Below, one piece after another: positions 13,527-16,561 of a DNA stretch of 16,561 nucleotides. Origin of the DNA: Alphaproteobacteria bacterium (GTDB taxonomy: Bacteria > Pseudomonadota > Alphaproteobacteria > ATCC43930 > CGMCC-115725); assembly GCA_030037055.1 (NCBI GenBank), contig JASHRZ010000252.1, positions 1 to 16,561 of the forward strand, in the 5' to 3' direction. The position numbers and the translations under genes were made by a program. The notes beneath the pieces are model-generated. The model was not told the DNA's origin. It made no database searches and was given only the letters and a program-made list of their open reading frames with translations. Position 1 is the stretch's first letter; the number at the start of each line of letters is the position of its first letter.

Positions 13527-15065
13527 ATGCCCGCGACGATATCCGCAAGCGCCGGCGCGGTGCCGAACCGCGCGCTGATCACCGTCTCCATCATGCTAGC
13601 GACGGTCATGCAGGCGCTCGACACGACGATCGCCAATGTCGCGCTGCCTTATATGCAGGGGACCCTGTCGGCGGCGCAGGACCAAATCACCTGGGTGCTC
13701 ACCTCCTACATCGTCGCCGCGGCGGTGATGACGCCGATGACCGGCTGGATCACCGGCCGCTTCGGGCTGAAGCGCGTCTTCCTGGTCTCGGTCGCCGGCT
13801 TCACCCTGGCCTCAATGCTGTGCGGCGGCGCCCGCAGCCTTGGCGCGATGGTGGTGTTCCGTTTGCTGCAAGGCGTGTTCGGCGCGGCGCTGGTGCCGTT
13901 GTCGCAATCGGTGCTGCTCGACATTAACCCGCGCGAGAAGCAGGGCCAGGCGATGGCGATTTGGGGCGCCGGCATCATGGTCGGGCCCATTCTGGGGCCG
14001 ACGCTCGGCGGCTGGCTCACCTTCAACTACGATTGGCGCTGGGTCTTCTACATCAACCTGCCGGTCGGCATCATGGCATTTCTCGGCATTCTCGCCTTCG
14101 TTCGCGACACGAAGGCCGACCGCGGCCAACGCTTCGATTTCCTCGGCTTCGCGCTCCTGAGCCTCGGCGTCGGAGCCTTGCAGATCATGCTCGACCGCGG
14201 CGAGCAGAACGACTGGTTCGGCTCGCTCGAGATCATGATCGAGGGCGCGCTGGCGGTCTGCGGCTTCTGGATGTTCGCGATGTGGGGCGGGGTCGCCGAT
14301 CGCCCCTTCCTCGATCCGTCCCTGCTGAGAGACCGCAATTTTCTCGGCAGCTGCATCCTCGTCTTTGTCGTCGGCATCATCCTTTATGCCACGCTCGCCT
14401 TGCTGCCGCCGATGCTGCAGGATCTCATGGACTATCCCGTGACCACCGCGGGCCTGGTCATGATGCCGCGCGGCGTCGGCACCATGATCGCCATGCTCGC
14501 CGTCGGCCGGCTGATCAACCGCGTCGACGTCAGGCTGCTCCTGCTGTTCGGCCTCGCGGTCACCACCTTTTCGCTCCATCTCATGACTGGCTATTCGCTG
14601 GACATGGATCGCTGGCCGATCGTCTGGGCGGGGGTCATCCAGGGCGTGGGCCTGGGCTTCCTCTTCGTGCCGCTCAGCACCGTCGCCTTCGCCACGCTGG
14701 ACAGCGCCTTGCGCGCCGAGGCGGCCGGCATCTTCAGCCTGGTGCGCAACATCGGCGGCAGCATCGGCATCTCGCTCGTCGAGACGCTGCAGGATCGGAT
14801 GACCCAGACCATCCACTCGGTGCTTGCCGCGCAGTTGACGCCGTTTGCCCCCGGCCTCGCTCTGCCGATGGCGCAGCGGCTTTGGAACCTCCACAGCGCG
14901 GCGGGGCTGGCGGCGCTCAATCAGGAAGTGACCCGCCAGGCGGCGATGGTCGCCTATGTCGACGATTACAAGTTCATGATGCTGATCACGCTCTCGGCGA
15001 TCCCGCTGCTGGCGCTGCTGCGCCGCGCCCGTCCGGCCGCCGCCGCGCATGCGGCGATGGAGTAG
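13527..15065 (+). CDS. emrB: EmrB/QacA-type MFS multidrug exporter (DHA2 family)
   Basis: This 512-residue inner-membrane protein should have 14 membrane helices. DHA2 hallmarks are visible: motif D1 'LDTTIANVALPYM' (31-43), motif A 'GWITGRFGLKRVF' (73-85), motif B Arg112 in 'FRLLQG', and antiporter motif C 'GAGIMVGPILGPTLGGWL' (147-164). It uses the proton gradient to expel hydrophobic or drug-like compounds, with EmrA carrying them across the periplasm. The start follows the adaptor stop by eight bases with a weak GAGAG ribosome site. The gene ends 28 bases from livF, which runs the opposite way. Expression should be controlled by the upstream MarR site. Substrates are unknown; aromatic compounds from the adjacent catabolic cluster are a possibility only. 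Confidence 0.88.
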   Translation: MPATISASAGAVPNRALITVSIMLATVMQALDTTIANVALPYMQGTLSAAQDQITWVLTSYIVAAAVMTPMTGWITGRFGLKRVFLVSVAGFTLASMLCGGARSLGAMVVFRLLQGVFGAALVPLSQSVLLDINPREKQGQAMAIWGAGIMVGPILGPTLGGWLTFNYDWRWVFYINLPVGIMAFLGILAFVRDTKADRGQRFDFLGFALLSLGVGALQIMLDRGEQNDWFGSLEIMIEGALAVCGFWMFAMWGGVADRPFLDPSLLRDRNFLGSCILVFVVGIILYATLALLPPMLQDLMDYPVTTAGLVMMPRGVGTMIAMLAVGRLINRVDVRLLLLFGLAVTTFSLHLMTGYSLDMDRWPIVWAGVIQGVGLGFLFVPLSTVAFATLDSALRAEAAGIFSLVRNIGGSIGISLVETLQDRMTQTIHSVLAAQLTPFAPGLALPMAQRLWNLHSAAGLAALNQEVTRQAAMVAYVDDYKFMMLITLSAIPLLALLRRARPAAAAHAAME

Positions 15066-15083
15066 GAGGCCGGAAACAGCCTC
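15066..15083. terminator. Weak candidate bidirectional terminator between emrB and livF
   Basis: GAGGC (15066-15070) and GCCTC (15079-15083) pair around an eight-base loop in the 28-bp gap between two convergent genes. The stem is short and no T run follows, so only the position supports the call. Confidence 0.25.
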
Positions 15084-15093
15084 GCATCCTCCC

Positions 15094-15797
15094 TCAGAAG
15101 AGCTTCATCAGCGCGACGCGGTCGTGCAATGGCTCCGGCGGGCCGTCATAGATCTTGAGGCCGGTCTTGAGCACGACCACGCGGTCGGCGATCGGCAGGC
15201 TGTAACGCAGGTTCTGTTCGACCATCAGGATGGTGGTGCCGAAGCGCCGGTTCACCTCGCGCACCGCCTGCATCACCTTGTCGACGAGATTGGGCGCGAG
15301 CCCGATCGAGGGCTCGTCGAGGATGACGAGGCGCGGCGCGTGCATCAGCGCCATGGCGATGGCGAGCATCTGCTGCTGGCCGCCCGACAGCGTGCCGCCG
15401 ATCTGGCCGCGGCGTTCGGCGAGTACGGGAAAGAGCGCGAAGACGGTGTCGAGCCGCTCGCCGAGCGTATGCCGCTTCTTGAGCGCGAAGGCGCCGAGCT
15501 CGAGGTTGTCGCGCACGCTCAAGGCGGGGAAGATGCCATGGCCCTGCGGAATGAAGGCGAGGCCGTCGGCGACGTTGTCGGCGGGGTTGCGGCCGGTGAT
15601 GTCGCGTCCGGCGAAGCCGACCCGGCCGGCGCGCGGCGGCAGCAGGCCGAACAGCGCGCGCATCAAGGTCGTCTTGCCGGCGCCGTTATGGCCCAGCAGC
15701 AGCAGGACCTCCCCCTCGGCGACGGCGAGGTCGACGCCGCGCACGATCTCCTTCTTGCCGTAGCCGGCGACGATGCCGGCGGCGGCGAGCAGCGCGC

Positions 15798-15801
<4 letters not shown>
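15094..15801 (-). CDS. livF: Branched-chain amino acid-type ABC transporter ATP-binding protein LivF
   Basis: The 235-residue ATPase has Walker A GHNGAGKT (37-44), Q-loop Gln86 in 'FIPQGHGIFPALSVRDNLEL', signature LSGGQQQ (138-144), Walker B 'LVILDEPSIGLAP' with catalytic Glu163, and 'ILMVEQNLRYSLPIADR' in place of the switch His, as is common in LivF. It powers a HAAT-family importer at the inner membrane together with LivG. Its ATG overlaps the livG stop by four bases (ATGA), so the two are translated together. Permease and binding-protein genes are not in the window and probably lie to the right. HAAT systems also carry amides, urea and aromatic acids, so leucine-type substrates are not certain. 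Confidence 0.85.

Positions 15802-16561
<760 letters not shown>

Noticed and set aside
13812..15050. 412-codon minus-strand frame opposite emrB
   Set aside because: Same antisense-shadow composition; the plus strand has all DHA2 motifs.

Overview
The window is GC-rich and densely coded, with overlapping start/stop junctions and clear Shine-Dalgarno sites. Gene content (biuret-hydrolase-type cysteine hydrolase, LigAB-type dioxygenase, LivFG-type transporter ATPases, EmrAB-type pump, IS1634-type transposase) suggests a soil-type alphaproteobacterium, perhaps Rhizobiales. That placement is inferred from gene style only. I see no rRNA, tRNA or CRISPR array.

Layout, left to right. (1) 1-556, minus: the N-terminal part of an IS1634-family transposase that runs off the left edge, followed by about 480 bp without a gene. 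(2) 1037-2175, plus: a trypsin-like serine protease with a lipoprotein-like signal, then a 71-residue protein resembling VbhA-type Fic antitoxins, with no toxin beside it. (3) 2502-4792, plus: a biuret amidohydrolase-like isochorismatase-fold enzyme and an NCS2-type permease, probably one transcription unit. (4) 4799-5395, minus: a conserved uncharacterised protein that looks like the uracil-DNA-glycosylase fold. (5) 5678-7085: a decayed purine-catabolism neighbourhood. It holds the N-terminus of a 5-hydroxyisourate hydrolase, the C-terminus of a BMP-family binding protein broken by two short tandem duplications, an intact guanine deaminase (guaD), and the frameshifted C-terminus of an M20 metallopeptidase.

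(6) 7245-11519, plus: an aromatic/acyl catabolic cluster. It has an acyl-CoA synthetase, a LigB-type extradiol dioxygenase catalytic subunit, its LigA-type small subunit, a short C-terminal gene remnant, and a 3-carboxymuconate cycloisomerase-like lyase. The LigAB pair (meta cleavage) beside a PcaB-like lyase (ortho pathway) is biochemically odd. (7) 11506-11793, minus: a small unknown gene with a TTG start. (8) 11942-15065, plus: a MarR regulator, EmrA-type adaptor and EmrB-type 14-helix exporter, an efflux operon with a three-half-site palindromic operator on its promoter. (9) 15094-16561, minus: livF and a 5'-truncated livG, ATPases of a branched-chain amino acid-type ABC importer that continues beyond the right edge.

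Together the intact genes suggest uptake and breakdown of nitrogen-rich heterocycles and aromatic acids, plus defence against toxic compounds. The central segment shows gene loss around a surviving guaD. No gene set here stands out as a clearly new defence or mobile system. The most unusual items are the purine-gene graveyard, the mixed LigAB/PcaB cluster and the orphan VbhA-like protein.
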